This document shows, piece after piece, positions 15,882 to 25,626 of a stretch of 64,000 nucleotides of DNA (its first letter is position 1; every line of letters starts with the position of its first letter). This DNA is from Vibrio diabolicus (GTDB lineage Bacteria; Pseudomonadota; Gammaproteobacteria; Enterobacterales; Vibrionaceae), in the NCBI GenBank assembly GCA_001048675.1, contig CCKK01000002.1, positions 248,001 through 312,000 on the forward strand. The letters run 5' to 3'. The notes under the pieces were generated by a model that saw nothing but the letters and a program-made list of their open reading frames with translations, was not told the origin of the DNA and ran no database searches. A program made the position numbers and the translations under genes.

Positions 15882-18761
15882 ATGAAACCGAGTTTTATTG
15901 CGCTTGCTGTCGCGTCTTGTATTGGTCTTGCTGGATGTGGGTCAGATTCTTCTGATGCGCCAGTGCCGGTCGACAAACCAATTATTTCAGCCGACTTATA
16001 TTTACGTGGTTTAAATGGGGATTGGGGCACGGCAGAGCATGCCAAGCTAAACTATTTGGGTAATAACGAGTACGAAACCGTACTGCGCGTCGCTCGAGGT
16101 AGCAATCAGTTCAAGATTGCTGATCCGGGTTGGCAGATCCAATACACCTATTTTGAGGAGCCCGCGGCGTTCGATAAAGCTCAGGAGTACCTGCCAAAAC
16201 CAGACACGAATGAAGTGTGTATGAACGATGACTGCAACTCTGAGATCACGTTTGAAGACAAAGGGTATTACAAGTTTTCTGTGAGCTTTGCCGATGAAAG
16301 TCGCGCGACAATGACTGTGACGAAAGCAACGCAAGAAGAAGCGGAAAAATACTACTCTGATGCGATTCTCGACCCTGCAATGGTGCATGAAGGGCATCAG
16401 AGTAAAGAAGTGAAATTGTTCGCCAATTACGATGACTCGAGTGATACCGTGATTTTCTCGGTGAAAGATCCTAAAGCTGAACTGCGTGAATTTGGTATTT
16501 CAACGACGACAGAATTGCGTGATGCGCTCGACCAAGGTTTAGTGATTAATGAACAAACAGGGCCGCGAGCGGTGTCGGGTGATGTCGCGTTTGACGCGTT
16601 GTTTGCGTTGACGATGAAAGAGCTAGACCAGCTTGCTGTTTCTGAAATCAAAGACGGCAATTACAACTACAACAACCCAATCAAAGCGGAAGTTTTTGAG
16701 ACGGGCGCGAAGTGGCATTACGTGTGGACGCGTGATTTGGCGTACGCAGCAGACCTTTCGCTTGCATTGATGAATCCAACTCGCGTGCAAAATGGTTTGA
16801 ATTTCAAATTGTCAGCTTTTCGCGACACGACCGATCAGCAATACGATGGCGAGCAGATTGTGCAAGATACGGGCACTGGTGGCAGCTGGCCAATCAGTAC
16901 TGACCGCACGACTTGGGCGCTTGGTGCAGAACGCTTACTTTCGGCATTGGATGGGGAAGAGTACAACCAATTTGCCGAGCGCGCTTACAAAGCGATCAGT
17001 AATACACTTGAAGCCGATCGCCTGGCGGCTTTTGATGCGAAATCCGGTTTATACACTGGTGAACAATCATTCCTCGATTGGCGTGAGCAAACGTATTCAA
17101 CGTGGACGCCAAACGATGTCAATACGATTGGTAGCAGCAAAGCGTTATCGACAAACGTGGTTCACTACCGCGCGATTCAGCTCGCGGCTAAGTTGGCAGA
17201 GAAGTACGATTCAACCAACGCGGTCAAATACACCGATTGGGCTGAGCAGTTAAAAACCGCTATCAACGAGCAGTTTTGGAATGCCGAACGCGGTATGTAC
17301 GTAAGCTATTTGTTTGACAATGGCAAAGACATCGCGGTCGACAAATATGACATGTTGGGCGAAGCACTTGCGATCATCAGTGGTGTGGCAAGTGATGCGC
17401 AGGCGAAACAAATCATGGCCAATTACCCACACAGTGAGTTTGGCGTGCCGGTTTACTTCCCTCAACAACCGGACGTGCCTGTGTACCATAACCGCGCAAT
17501 TTGGCCATTTGTTACCGCGTACAGCTTGCGTGCCGCGCATCAAACACAAAACGTGGCAGCGGCGAACAATGCCATTCAATCGTTGGTTCGTGGTACCGCG
17601 ACCAATTTGTCCAACATGGAAAACTTAGAGTGGCTTTCTGGTAAGTCATTCATCATCCATAGTGATCATGGCGAAGATCCGAGCTTGGATGGCCCAGTGA
17701 TTAACTCTCAGCGTCAGCTTTGGTCTGTGGGTGGCTACTTGAACATGGTGGTAGAGACCCTATTCGGCATCCATACCGAAACGGGTAAGTTGGAAGTGAA
17801 GCCATTTATCACAAGTTGGGTGCGCAATAACTTGTTGGCTCAGTCTGAACAAATCACGTTGGAAAACTTTGCCTTTAAAGGAAATAACTATTCGGTAACC
17901 ATTGATTTGCCTGAAGTAAGCAAAGATGAAACGGGCTACTACCCAGTTGAAAATGTAACGATGGACGAAGAGGGGCATTTCCACGTGACACTGGGCGCGC
18001 TTGTGAATGCAGATAGCAGCATTACTTTAGTTTCTGGTGTGAAACCGTATGTGAGTGAAGATAGCCGCGTTTATTCTCCGCAAGAGCCAACATTGGTGGT
18101 AACAAGCGTTGATAATTCGGTTTCGATTGATGTGACGAGCAAGTACAACGTGAACTTGTATCGCAATGGCGAGCTGATTCAAAAGAACGTGATTGCTCAA
18201 TCTTATTCCGATACGCCAACAGGTTTTGCTTGTTATTTGGCTGAAAGCATTAACGATAAAGGCTTCCGTTCTAACCCAAGCCAGCCGGTTTGTGTCGGTG
18301 AAGAGATCCGCATCAAACTTGATGGCGAATATCATCCACTCAAAGACAATGTCTCAGTGGTTACGGTGAGCAAAGACAGTGGCATCGTAAAAGGTGCAGA
18401 GTCGTTTACAGCTCCTGTAACGGGCACTTACCAGTTCGATGCTTGGTACAACAATAACCTAGGGCAACTTAATACCGGCATCACGAACACCGTGAAATTG
18501 TTAGAGGTATTGGATGATGCAGGTAAAGTTGTTGGTCAAGGTTACTTGCAGATGGGCCATATTGGTGAAAACCAAGGTATGCGTTACTCAACGCCAATTG
18601 AAGTGACGTTGGAGCAGGGAAAAACCTATCAGATCGCGTTGAAGGACCACTTCAATATGAGTTACCTCAAATCGAATGAAACCTACATCTACGCTGGTGG
18701 TATTGAGGGTGAAAAGAACGAAGCGCAAATCGCAGATATTCGAATCACACCTATAATGTAG
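15882..18761 (+). CDS. Large lipoprotein, probable (alpha/alpha)6-barrel glucosidase/debranching-like enzyme
   Basis: This is a 959-residue lipoprotein with a signal peptide ending in lipobox LAGC (Cys19). Residues about 35-130 look like a starch-binding/pullulanase-type beta domain (ISADLYLRGLNGDWG). Residues about 220-640 carry features of six-hairpin glycosidases: WHYVWTRDLAYAADLSLAL, DWREQTYSTWTPNDV, YHNRAIWPFVTAYSLRAA and HGEDPSLDGPVINSQRQLW, with acidic residues placed as in GH15/GH63-like enzymes. The C-terminal 250 residues look like beta-sandwich carbohydrate-binding modules. It probably attacks alpha-glucans at the cell surface; the exact family is not settled. The ATG at 15882 is chosen because AAGGG ends just before the ATG at 15876. 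Confidence 0.72.
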   Translation: MKPSFIALAVASCIGLAGCGSDSSDAPVPVDKPIISADLYLRGLNGDWGTAEHAKLNYLGNNEYETVLRVARGSNQFKIADPGWQIQYTYFEEPAAFDKAQEYLPKPDTNEVCMNDDCNSEITFEDKGYYKFSVSFADESRATMTVTKATQEEAEKYYSDAILDPAMVHEGHQSKEVKLFANYDDSSDTVIFSVKDPKAELREFGISTTTELRDALDQGLVINEQTGPRAVSGDVAFDALFALTMKELDQLAVSEIKDGNYNYNNPIKAEVFETGAKWHYVWTRDLAYAADLSLALMNPTRVQNGLNFKLSAFRDTTDQQYDGEQIVQDTGTGGSWPISTDRTTWALGAERLLSALDGEEYNQFAERAYKAISNTLEADRLAAFDAKSGLYTGEQSFLDWREQTYSTWTPNDVNTIGSSKALSTNVVHYRAIQLAAKLAEKYDSTNAVKYTDWAEQLKTAINEQFWNAERGMYVSYLFDNGKDIAVDKYDMLGEALAIISGVASDAQAKQIMANYPHSEFGVPVYFPQQPDVPVYHNRAIWPFVTAYSLRAAHQTQNVAAANNAIQSLVRGTATNLSNMENLEWLSGKSFIIHSDHGEDPSLDGPVINSQRQLWSVGGYLNMVVETLFGIHTETGKLEVKPFITSWVRNNLLAQSEQITLENFAFKGNNYSVTIDLPEVSKDETGYYPVENVTMDEEGHFHVTLGALVNADSSITLVSGVKPYVSEDSRVYSPQEPTLVVTSVDNSVSIDVTSKYNVNLYRNGELIQKNVIAQSYSDTPTGFACYLAESINDKGFRSNPSQPVCVGEEIRIKLDGEYHPLKDNVSVVTVSKDSGIVKGAESFTAPVTGTYQFDAWYNNNLGQLNTGITNTVKLLEVLDDAGKVVGQGYLQMGHIGENQGMRYSTPIEVTLEQGKTYQIALKDHFNMSYLKSNETYIYAGGIEGEKNEAQIADIRITPIM

Positions 18762-18808
18762 GCTGTTTTAACAAAGCTGTGTTCTAAAAAACTGTGTTCT
18801 AAGAAAAA

Positions 18809-18838
18809 CAAAGCCGCTGAGATTTTCAGCGGCTTTGT
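18809..18838. terminator. Bidirectional terminator between glucosidase-like gene and rhlE
   Basis: CAAAGCCGCTGA (18809-18820) and TCAGCGGCTTTG (18826-18837) form a perfect 12-bp stem with a 5-base loop. A-rich DNA on the left and T-rich DNA on the right allow it to serve both convergent genes. Confidence 0.85.
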
Positions 18839-18868
18839 TGTATTTGTTATCGGGTGGCCGTTTACAGA

Positions 18869-20437
18869 TTAGTTTGCCGCCTGCGGACGAGGCTTACGGC
18901 GCTGACCTGATGGTTTGTTTCCTGCAGGCTTAGCATTGTTTGGCTTGCGGTTACCTGACGGTTTACCAGCGTTGCCACTCTTATTACCGTTTAGTTTATT
19001 TCCATTCGGTTTATTGCCATTTGGCTTGTTGCCGTTAGGTTTGCGGTCATCTGGTTTGCTGTTTGCACGACCTTGGCCTTCACGGTTGCCTTTAGGCTTG
19101 CCCGCACCACCTTGATTGGTGCTGTTTTTGTTGCCGTTGTTACCACCGTTGAAGCGACGTTTAGGTTTGTTTGCACCATTGCCTGCTTTCTTTTCGGTTG
19201 CTGGAGCGTTTTCACCCGCAGCATTTGGCGCTTTTGGTTTTTTCGGCTTCTTAGGCTTTTTCGGTTTGATTGGACGAGTATCCAGTTTAGATTCTGGTAC
19301 CACATTGGTTGGCGCAAAACCTTCCAACTCTTTACGTGGTAGCACTTCTTTAATCAAACGTTCAATCGCAAACAACTCAGATGCTTCTAGCGCACATACC
19401 AGTGAAATAGCTTTACCTACTTCGCCCGCGCGGCCAGTACGACCAATACGGTGAACGTAGTCTTCTGCCACTTTAGGTAGCTCAAAGTTCACCACTTGTG
19501 GTAATTGAGGAATATCGATACCGCGCGCAGCAATGTCCGTCGCGACCAACACACGAATTTCACCCGATTTAAAATCCGCCAGTGCTTTGGTACGTGCGCC
19601 TTGGCTCTTGTTGCCGTGGATGGCAGCAGCAGGTAGGTTTTGTTCGATCAGGAACTTCGCCAGGCGGTTTGCGCCGTGTTTCGTTTTCGTAAACACCAGC
19701 ACTTGCTTCCAATCGCCGTCTTTGATCAATTTAACCAACATCGGAGCTTTCTTCTTCACGTCTGCTGGGTAGATGCTTTGCTCAACCGTTCTCGCCGTCG
19801 AGTTTGCCGGGTTCACTGAAATCTCAACCGGGTTGTTCACCAAGCCTTTCGCAAGGTCGCGGATTTCATCCGAGAAAGTCGCCGAGAACAGTAGGTTCTG
19901 ACGTTGTTTTGGTAGTAGTGCTAGGATCTTACGAATGTCACGGATAAAGCCCATATCCAGCATGCGGTCTGCTTCGTCCAGTACTAGCACTTCCAGTTGG
20001 TCAAACTTGACCGCATTTTGGTTGTACAAATCCATCAGGCGGCCTGGTGTCGCGACCAGCACATCCGCACCTTTGCGAAGACGCAGCATTTGCGGGTTGA
20101 TCTTCACACCACCAAAAACAACTGCACTGCTTAGTGGAAGGTGACGGCTGTACATAAACACGTTTTCTTGCACCTGAGCTGCAAGCTCACGTGTTGGCGT
20201 TAGGATAAGTGCACGGACTTGGTTAGCACGAACGCGAGGGCCGTTCGATAAACGCTCAAGAATCGGTAGCGTAAAGCCTGCAGTTTTACCTGTACCAGTC
20301 TGCGCTGCTGCCATTACGTCTTTCCCTTCCAAAATAGCAGGAATTGCTTTTGCCTGAATTGGCGAAGGGGTGTCGTAGCCTTTTTCTTGAATAGCTTTAA
20401 GGATTGGAGCAGATAGACCTAAAGAGGTAAAACCCAT
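18869..20437 (-). CDS. rhlE: DEAD-box RNA helicase RhlE
   Basis: This 522-residue ATP-dependent RNA helicase shows all DEAD motifs: Q-motif ([11 protein letters not shown]), motif [10 protein letters not shown], Ia [22 protein letters not shown], and [10 protein letters not shown]. It acts in ribosome assembly and RNA decay. The C-terminal tail of about 150 residues is low-complexity and basic: [10 protein letters not shown] followed by tandem NGNKP units, an RNA-binding tail that probably varies in length between strains. The start is set at [12 protein letters not shown] (20437); the frame upstream is not part of the family. A long gene-free leader lies upstream. Confidence 0.95.
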   Translation of the reverse strand: MGFTSLGLSAPILKAIQEKGYDTPSPIQAKAIPAILEGKDVMAAAQTGTGKTAGFTLPILERLSNGPRVRANQVRALILTPTRELAAQVQENVFMYSRHLPLSSAVVFGGVKINPQMLRLRKGADVLVATPGRLMDLYNQNAVKFDQLEVLVLDEADRMLDMGFIRDIRKILALLPKQRQNLLFSATFSDEIRDLAKGLVNNPVEISVNPANSTARTVEQSIYPADVKKKAPMLVKLIKDGDWKQVLVFTKTKHGANRLAKFLIEQNLPAAAIHGNKSQGARTKALADFKSGEIRVLVATDIAARGIDIPQLPQVVNFELPKVAEDYVHRIGRTGRAGEVGKAISLVCALEASELFAIERLIKEVLPRKELEGFAPTNVVPESKLDTRPIKPKKPKKPKKPKAPNAAGENAPATEKKAGNGANKPKRRFNGGNNGNKNSTNQGGAGKPKGNREGQGRANSKPDDRKPNGNKPNGNKPNGNKLNGNKSGNAGKPSGNRKPNNAKPAGNKPSGQRRKPRPQAAN

Positions 20438-21155
20438 ATGTATGATTCTCAATTGTAGAGTTAGATAACAACGCGCCGAAAACAAATCGGTACGAAAAGT
20501 GCGACATTCTGAGGCTTTTACGCGCTGGCTTCAACTAATTCTGTTATGGATAAATATTTGAACTGGATCTCATTTCTTTTTTGAACAAAAAAGAGCATAG
20601 AAAAGTGACGTAGATTCATTCTGTAGTTTGAATGTGTTACGTGTTCTTTCGGAAAAAACAGCGAGACAAATGGTGATTATTAATTACTCAAACGGCTTAA
20701 AAACACTTGTTTGATAAATAATCAGAATGATTGAATGTTATTCAGTGTTTTGCCACTCAATTTTAATGGAAATTAGTTAGTAAAGTATTATCAAGTCTCA
20801 GATTTGATACATGTCGGTATGGTTAAATGCTGAGCAGAAAGGAATCGACTGATATAAAACAATGAGCTTGATGTGAATGCAAGGATCTCATTCTGCATCA
20901 AATCGCACTATTATCCCAGCTTGCTAACAAAAGGTTGTACTATGCGCTTTGCTATCCGATTTCTCTACTCACGGCCTCCTTCACACTTTATTCAGAGATC
21001 TTTCTGCTTTTACTGCCTGAGTTAAAGCTCTCTAAATATTTGTTCTATTGTTGTATTTAACGGTGGCAAGGCTTGTCTACCTAGAGTGCTTTGTTACTGC
21101 AAGTTCTATATTTCTGATGTTATGAATTAATTTTGTGGTTGTGAGAACTAATAAA
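20438..21155. other. 718-bp intergenic region upstream of rhlE and the zinc-ribbon gene
   Basis: This AT-rich gap separates two divergent genes and must hold both promoters. I see no tRNA, no long frame and no clear terminator in it. The only coding hint is a 27-codon frame at 20942-21025, listed separately. DEAD-box helicase genes often have long 5' leaders with regulatory structure, which may account for part of it. Confidence 0.5.
20942..21025 (+). CDS. Possible 27-residue leader peptide
   Basis: A short frame begins MRFAIRFLYSRPPSHF and ends at TAA; AAGG lies 8 bases upstream of its ATG. It is basic and aromatic-rich with several Arg and Phe codons. It precedes the zinc-ribbon/GT2/HlyD cluster by about 130 bp. 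There is no family evidence; it could be a leader peptide or chance. Confidence 0.2.
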   Translation: MRFAIRFLYSRPPSHFIQRSFCFYCLS

Positions 21156-22511
21156 ATGTCGTCAATAAATAACAATTTCTACTGGGTTGGTGAACAGCCT
21201 GTCAGTGAGTTAGCTGAAGATATGGTTTTGGTTAATCATATTGATGAGGTGGCAACGGGACTCGGTGGCATGGTGTGTATTGCTTATCAAGATCCACACC
21301 AAATAGATACCGCGCTGAAAGCGTTTTATCAGGAGAAAGGGCGTTGGTCTTGGGCGGTTTATGTCACTGTGGAAACCCCTTATTCTCGATGCGTTACCGA
21401 CGGTGTCTTTGAAGCTAGAGAATCAATAAAAATTTGGCGATCCATTCAGAGCAAGCTCGATGCCATTGATGAACCGGAAGTGTTAGATCCTTTGATTGGT
21501 TGGCTTGGGGTCAATCGTCAGCGAAGAGTGACTGCTTTAAAAAGCTTAGAGTCTATATCGGTTTATTCGTATCCAATCATCGATATGTTCTTTCCTGATA
21601 TTTACTCGACTTATCGATACGTACTCTCAGAGCAAGGTCGCGGAGTATTAGAAGCGGAAGTACTGATCGATAGAATTCGTGTTTGTTCTAATTGCAACAG
21701 CGGACACTTGAATTATGTAGAGGTGTGCCCGGATTGCAGCAGCATCGATATCGACTCTCAAAGCTCTTTGCACTGTTTCACTTGTGGCCATGTTGGTGAA
21801 CAACACAGCTTTCAGCGCCGTGGAAAGCTCGAGTGCCCTAAATGTTTGACCCAGCTGCGCCATATCGGCGTTGATTATGACCGCCCGCTTGAAAACCACG
21901 TTTGTAATAGTTGCTCCAGTTTATTTGTTGAAGCGGCGACGATCAGTCAATGTTTAAGTTGTGACTCAAAGATCAAAGTTGAAGAGCTTGTTGTCCGTAA
22001 AATTTACCAATATCGACTTGGTGAAGTGGGTGAATACATTTTCCAACACGGTAAGTCCATTCAAGCTCCTGAACTATCGATCAAAGGCAAAGTGGAAGTC
22101 AGCTTTTTCCAAAATTTGCTTGCATGGTTAAATAAAGTCGCGCTGAGACACAAAGAACAGCACCTTCTACTTGGACTGCATTTACCGACGATCGATGAAT
22201 ACGGTAAGCAATATGGCGATGCAAAATTATTCTCATTGATGGATCAACTGACGCGTCGTCTTAGCGGCTTGTTTAGAGATACCGATATCTGTTGCCAGTA
22301 CAAACAGGATGTGCTGCTTGTCCTAATGCCAAATACGACCAACGCGAGCCTGTCCATTTTACAGCAAAAATTATCGGATCTGGGTGAGCTTGTTGAAGAC
22401 GAAGAGTTTGAGTTGGATGTCTATGCTTGGGACCTGCCCGATCCGATCATCGAAGACGGTGTTTCTGTTTGGATGGAATCGCTGATGGGTGAGATTTATG
22501 CTGCAAGATAG
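21156..22511 (+). CDS. Zinc-ribbon (TackOD1-like) protein with degenerate GGDEF-like C terminus
   Basis: The 451-residue cytoplasmic protein has a middle block with repeated CxxC pairs, CSNCNSG, CPDCSS, CFTCGH, CPKC, CNSCSS and CLSCDS, that should bind several zinc ions. This pattern matches what I know as TackOD1 output domains. The last 150 residues (FSLMDQLTRRLSGLFRDTD, then YKQDVLLVLMPNT) resemble a diguanylate-cyclase fold with no GGDEF catalytic motif, so it probably senses rather than makes a nucleotide. It overlaps the glycosyltransferase gene by 14 bp, so they are translationally coupled. The ATG at 21156 is preferred over a GTG at 21135. Function is inferred as a regulator or scaffold of the synthase. 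Confidence 0.7.
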   Translation: MSSINNNFYWVGEQPVSELAEDMVLVNHIDEVATGLGGMVCIAYQDPHQIDTALKAFYQEKGRWSWAVYVTVETPYSRCVTDGVFEARESIKIWRSIQSKLDAIDEPEVLDPLIGWLGVNRQRRVTALKSLESISVYSYPIIDMFFPDIYSTYRYVLSEQGRGVLEAEVLIDRIRVCSNCNSGHLNYVEVCPDCSSIDIDSQSSLHCFTCGHVGEQHSFQRRGKLECPKCLTQLRHIGVDYDRPLENHVCNSCSSLFVEAATISQCLSCDSKIKVEELVVRKIYQYRLGEVGEYIFQHGKSIQAPELSIKGKVEVSFFQNLLAWLNKVALRHKEQHLLLGLHLPTIDEYGKQYGDAKLFSLMDQLTRRLSGLFRDTDICCQYKQDVLLVLMPNTTNASLSILQQKLSDLGELVEDEEFELDVYAWDLPDPIIEDGVSVWMESLMGEIYAAR

Positions 22512-23813
22512 TCTCGTTCTGCTCGACTATCTTCGAGGTATGCTACTTCACAACGAAGAGTTATGGCTATTGCTGTTTCCCGTCATGATCATTATCGAGC
22601 TACCTCTATATTTGCTGGTGCTAACAGGGATATTTCGTTGGTCATATGCGCAAGAAGACCCAGAATTAAAGCGGTTTCCTTCAGTGAGTTTCGTTATTAC
22701 TTGTTATGGTGAAGGTGATGCGATTGGGATCACTATCGATACGTTAGTAGAGCAAGTTTACCCAGGTCATATTGAAGTACTTGCCGTGGTTGATGGGGCG
22801 GTACAAAACCAAGATACCTATCATGCCGCGTTAAATGGTGAGAAAAGGCATGCAGGCGTTCGTAATCGTAAAGTACGCGTGTTGCCAAAATGGCAACGAG
22901 GAGGCCGGGTTTCAACACTGAATGCCGGCTTATCAATGGCTAGCGGTGAAATCGTCATTAACGTGGATGGAGATACGTCATTCGATAACGACATGGTCTT
23001 CACCATGATGAAACAGTTTGCGGATAAAAATGTGATTGCGAGCGGTGGTGCGTTAAGAGTTCGTAACCATAACGCCAACTTGTTGACCAAAATGCAATCC
23101 TTGGAGTACATGCTGTCGATGCAAGCCGGTAAAACGGGGATGGCGACATGGGGTGTTCTCAATAACATTTCTGGCGCATTCGGAGCGTTTCGGAAGAACC
23201 TGCTTAAGCAAGTGGGGGCTGGGATACGCATACTGCAGAAGATCTCGACTTAACCATGCGCTTGAAGCAATACAAACGTCGTTACCCTGATAATAAATTG
23301 GCCTTTTCGACGCACTCCATCGGCCATACTGATGTACCAGATACGTTGAAAGGTTTGGTATTGCAGCGGCTGCGTTGGGATGGCGATTTATTGTTTTTGT
23401 TTTTGCGTAAACACAATGAAGGGTTGTCTCCACGGTTACTTGGTTGGGGAAACTTCTTATTCACTTTGGCTTATGGCGTGATTCAAAACGTTTTATTGCC
23501 GCTGCTTGTGGTGATATTTAGCGTGTACATGGTGATTGTCTATCCAATTAAATTTGTATTGGCGTTGATGCTAATGCTCTATTTTGTCTACCTCTTCTTA
23601 TCTTCTCTGATTTTTGTTGTCTACATTGGGCTTGTATCAGAGAGAAAAAAAGAGGATTTGAAGTCAGCGAAATGGTTATTTCTTTACCCTGTCTACCAGT
23701 TTTTCATGCGTTTGATTACCGCTTTCTCAATGGTTAATGAAGTTGTGAGGAGAAGTCATGAAGAGTCGAGTATGGCACCTTGGTGGGTATTGAAGCGAGG
23801 TAAAAAGTTTTAG
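22498..23813 (+). pseudogene. Processive GT2 polysaccharide synthase, split by a -1 frameshift
   Basis: The first part (22498-23253) has an N-terminal membrane span and the GT2 motifs VDGA, NVDGDTSF and SGAFGAFRK. It then runs out of frame and stops. The rest (to 23813) continues the same family: LVLQRLRWDGD (the QxxRW-like site) and four membrane spans. Adding one G to the G5 tract at 23214-23218 joins them and restores VGGWDTHTAEDLDLTMRLK, with the expected acidic catalytic ED. So the gene lacks one base, either a true mutation or a sequencing error. Intact, it would be about 439 residues, similar to hyaluronan, cellulose or Alg8-type synthases. The ATG at 22498 has GGTGAG upstream. Confidence 0.85.
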
Positions 23814-23814
23814 T

Positions 23815-24852
23815 ATGAAAGTTAACTTTCACTTAGATAAGAAAAACAAACCGCAGTCTGAGAACGGGATGAAAGTCGTTTACGGACAGGCAAAGCGTGG
23901 CGGTTATCGTCTCCGTTGGTACTTGATTTTAGCGATTGTAATCAGTCCGCTTTTGTTTATGGCTTATTACTTGTTTAGAACGCAAGTGTTAGTGACGGCG
24001 CCTGCCATTATCACGTCACATCCACTTACGGTGACGGCAACTCGCTCTGCCATTGTTGGGCCAGTGCCTGTGAATGTCGGTACGGAAGTGACTCAGGATC
24101 AAGCGCTGCTGTTGTTAAAAGATAACGCGTTGAATAAAGAGATTGATTTCATTAAAGATGAGCTGGTGAAACTGTCTAAAAATCAGGTGCAAAGTACTGA
24201 TGAGCTATACAAAAGTGCTATTGAAAGCTCAGCCGAAGGCTTGAAGAAGGTCCGTGATATTCAGAAAAAATACGACCTTTACAGAAAGAAAGGGCAAGTG
24301 TCTGAGGTGGATTACGCCGCTATTGTGAGTGTGAATAACTCACTGAGCAATCAGTTAAGCAGTCAGAAAATTGCTTATGTGGATGCGATGCGTAACTTGG
24401 AAGAGTTAGAGTTAGCTGGTCCAGTGACACAAGAGTATCGTTCTTTAATGCGTGAGCTGGTAGTAAAGCGTGCTCAACAAGAAGATCTCACCTTCCGTTC
24501 CCCGATGAACGGTCGTGTACTCGATATTCATGTGCATGAGGGGCAAAATGTATCGGAAAATACGCCATTGCTCACGATTGCTCGCAACGTGACACCTGAA
24601 ATTACGGCTTTTCTAAATCCTAAATACCTCGAATACAGTAATATGGAAACCAAAGCAAAAGTCGTATTTCCTGATGGTCGAAAGTTTAGAGCGACGGTAT
24701 CGAAGCCAGTTGAGGTTGTGAACAAATTGCCTTCAGAACTTCAAAGCCCATTTGAAGGGCAGCCAGCCTATTTAAAAGTCACACTGAGCTTTGATGAGCC
24801 GTTGGAAAAAAGTCGATGGATTGAAGGGGTCGAAGTGGAAGTTCGCTTTTAA
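23815..24852 (+). CDS. HlyD/Alg44-like membrane-fusion protein
   Basis: This 345-residue protein has one N-terminal membrane span (about 39-60), then a periplasmic lipoyl-type hairpin: ATRSAIVGPVPVNVGTEV and SPMNGRVLDIHVHEGQNV are the two half-motifs, with a coiled coil (about 105-205) between them. It starts 2 bases after the GT2 gene. In alginate systems a similar protein (Alg44) partners the GT2 synthase and links it to the export machinery. No PilZ domain is seen here; the zinc-ribbon protein may take the sensing role. Confidence 0.83.
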   Translation: MKVNFHLDKKNKPQSENGMKVVYGQAKRGGYRLRWYLILAIVISPLLFMAYYLFRTQVLVTAPAIITSHPLTVTATRSAIVGPVPVNVGTEVTQDQALLLLKDNALNKEIDFIKDELVKLSKNQVQSTDELYKSAIESSAEGLKKVRDIQKKYDLYRKKGQVSEVDYAAIVSVNNSLSNQLSSQKIAYVDAMRNLEELELAGPVTQEYRSLMRELVVKRAQQEDLTFRSPMNGRVLDIHVHEGQNVSENTPLLTIARNVTPEITAFLNPKYLEYSNMETKAKVVFPDGRKFRATVSKPVEVVNKLPSELQSPFEGQPAYLKVTLSFDEPLEKSRWIEGVEVEVRF

Positions 24853-24871
24853 CGTTGGTTGATTGAGTAGG

Positions 24872-24899
24872 AAAGGAGCGAAAGCTCCTTTTCTTTTTT
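24872..24899 (+). terminator. Terminator after the HlyD-like gene
   Basis: AAAGGAGC (24872-24879) and GCTCCTTT (24884-24891) pair perfectly around a GAAA tetraloop, with a T-rich tail. It closes the polysaccharide cluster. Confidence 0.85.
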
Positions 24900-24915
24900 G
24901 GTTGTTAACGCGCCT

Positions 24916-25626
24916 TTAGTCGCCTTTAGCATGCATTAAAAACGCGCTAGTCAATTGCTGAAAGAGTGAATCTATCGAGGGGCGGTCGGATATATGATTG
25001 AAGAGCGGTGTGTGGACATCACCACGAATATCATCGTTGTAACCGCAAAGTTGATTACACAATTTTACCGGTGCGACAATCTTTTCAACGTCGGCATCAA
25101 TCAGAATGCATGCTTGTGATAACACCACTTGCCCACCGCCTTTTTTCAGTAAAACGCGCTGCGCGGTTCCCACAACTTTTTGACCACCAATATTGAGGTT
25201 GTACTCGCCATCACAGTAGGAATAAGGCGTAGCATGGACATCTACTTTCACGCCCAGTTGCTCAAAGAAAACTGTCAAAATCGCACACAAATCGAGATAC
25301 GCTTTCTTGATGTCGTAAGGCTCACCGTCTGGCCAGTGATAGATGTGGGATAGATTAATAATACCCGGTACTTGAGGGACGGGGGCACCGCCAGTTTTAC
25401 GAGAAAAGAGTTTCCAGCCAGACGCATTTAACGCATGTTCTAACTCATTAGACACTGGCCATTTCTTACCCGCGGGAAGCACGAGCGTCGGGCTTTTTAC
25501 TTGCCAAAGTAATAGCACTTGCGAGAGTTGGTTGGACTGAACTTGTTTAATGAGCTCATCTTCTTTTTCAAATGCATCAGCGACTTCCGTAGCCGTATAG
25601 CGAATTAGCTTATTTTTAGAAACCAA
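24916..25626 (-). CDS. Lipoate-protein ligase/octanoyltransferase-like protein
   Basis: This 236-residue protein has the biotin/lipoate ligase fold pattern: FSRKTGGAPVPQVPGIINLS corresponds to the RRxGGG substrate loop, and GGQKVVGTAQR carries the conserved Lys of the catalytic site. Such proteins attach lipoate or octanoate to the lipoyl domains of dehydrogenases. It is shorter than LplA (about 340) and closer to stand-alone lipoyl transferase-like proteins. It lies alone, convergent with the HlyD-like gene. The precise substrate cannot be read from sequence. Confidence 0.72.
   Translation of the reverse strand: MVSKNKLIRYTATEVADAFEKEDELIKQVQSNQLSQVLLLWQVKSPTLVLPAGKKWPVSNELEHALNASGWKLFSRKTGGAPVPQVPGIINLSHIYHWPDGEPYDIKKAYLDLCAILTVFFEQLGVKVDVHATPYSYCDGEYNLNIGGQKVVGTAQRVLLKKGGGQVVLSQACILIDADVEKIVAPVKLCNQLCGYNDDIRGDVHTPLFNHISDRPSIDSLFQQLTSAFLMHAKGD

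Noticed and set aside
18869..19330. Repeat array considered as CRISPR or minisatellite
   Set aside because: The repeats are short coding repeats in the RhlE tail without spacers; no CRISPR-like repeat-spacer structure anywhere in the window.
19073..19454. Long plus-strand frames opposite the rhlE tail
   Set aside because: They are products of the repetitive Lys/Asn codons on the coding strand, giving Leu/Phe/Gly-rich nonsense.
22489..23253. Short GT2 as an intact gene
   Set aside because: It lacks the catalytic TED and QxxRW motifs and membrane spans, all of which appear in the next frame after a one-base shift.
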